Shown here piece after piece: positions 56,204 through 56,219 of a stretch of DNA of 56,219 nt. Under the pieces are notes generated by a model. That model was not told the DNA's origin, made no database searches, and saw nothing but the letters and a program-made list of their open reading frames with translations. A program made the translations under genes and the position numbers. Every line of letters begins with the position of its first letter. The stretch's first letter is position 1. This DNA is from Puniceicoccales bacterium (GTDB lineage Bacteria > Verrucomicrobiota > Verrucomicrobiia > Opitutales > JAIRLM01): assembly GCA_031268535.1 (NCBI GenBank), contig JAIRXB010000009.1, forward strand, positions 1-56,219. Reading direction: 5' to 3'.

Positions 56204-56219
56204 AGGAGGAGCCATGGAC
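56204..56219 (+). CDS. Start of a plus-strand gene cut by the window end
   Basis: A strong ribosome site, AGGAGGA at 56204-56210, stands 3 bp before an ATG at 56214, followed by GAC. Only two codons are inside the window, so the product cannot be told. Confidence 0.55.

Overview
The window looks like a chromosome segment of a bacterium in the Planctomycetes-Verrucomicrobia-Chlamydiae group. The best pointers are a 960-residue pseudopilin-like protein resembling the Verru_Chthon cassette A proteins of Verrucomicrobia, an HIII-type RNase H, a one-pass SurA/PpiD-like foldase of the kind seen in Opitutae, two Tyr/Trp permeases of the kind familiar from Chlamydiae, and a PF07399-type Na+/H+ antiporter. 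An Opitutae-like verrucomicrobium is my best guess. The multiplied unknown membrane or effector-like proteins suggest a host-associated life, but that is inference.

Layout. From 0 to 14.5 kb, minus-strand genes run rpsB-tsf-holA, a minimal HlyD-like lipoprotein, a pseudopilin-like protein, a Na+/H+ antiporter, clpC, then two tandem copies of an unknown ~580-residue protein, each followed by a tRNA-Pro (one intact, one decayed). From 14.7 to 20.3 kb lies a plus-strand tandem array of nine copies of an unknown ~130-150 residue protein family, some frameshifted, with scraps of the neighbouring ABC transporter gene scattered in it. From 20.3 to 32.5 kb (minus strand) are an MsbA-like ABC exporter, a frameshifted sugar nucleotidyltransferase, a HAD phosphatase, topoisomerase III, tRNA-Gly, three tandem copies of another unknown membrane protein (the middle one broken), a PgpH-like c-di-AMP phosphodiesterase and a HIT hydrolase. 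From 32.7 to 38.5 kb (plus strand) are an unknown protein with a paired hydrophobic segment, a mosaic of gene scraps, an NhaC-like antiporter, a small Cys/His-rich membrane protein and a Gld-type ABC transporter pair. From 38.2 to 40.6 kb (minus strand) are nusB and murJ.

At 41.15-41.33 kb is a cluster of eight DnaA-box-like 9-mers next to a TAA-trinucleotide AT-rich tract, in a gene-free stretch where transcription diverges. It is a good candidate for the replication origin. To its right (plus strand) follow tRNA-Arg, tatD, lolC-lolD, ruvX, a DnaQ-like exonuclease and rpoN, then a glycosyltransferase (minus), the PpiD-like foldase, rnhC and two tandem tyrP genes, and finally the minus-strand set rplU-rpmA-MFS-rsmA.

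The most striking theme is local duplication followed by decay. It recurs at seven or more places: the gene-plus-tRNA unit at 0-4.4 kb, the nine-copy array, ABC 3'-end scraps, the triplicated membrane gene, the mosaic at 34.4-35.3 kb, foldase scraps at 49.3 kb, and the tyrP pair. The lineage-specific unknown families are the genes that have multiplied most.
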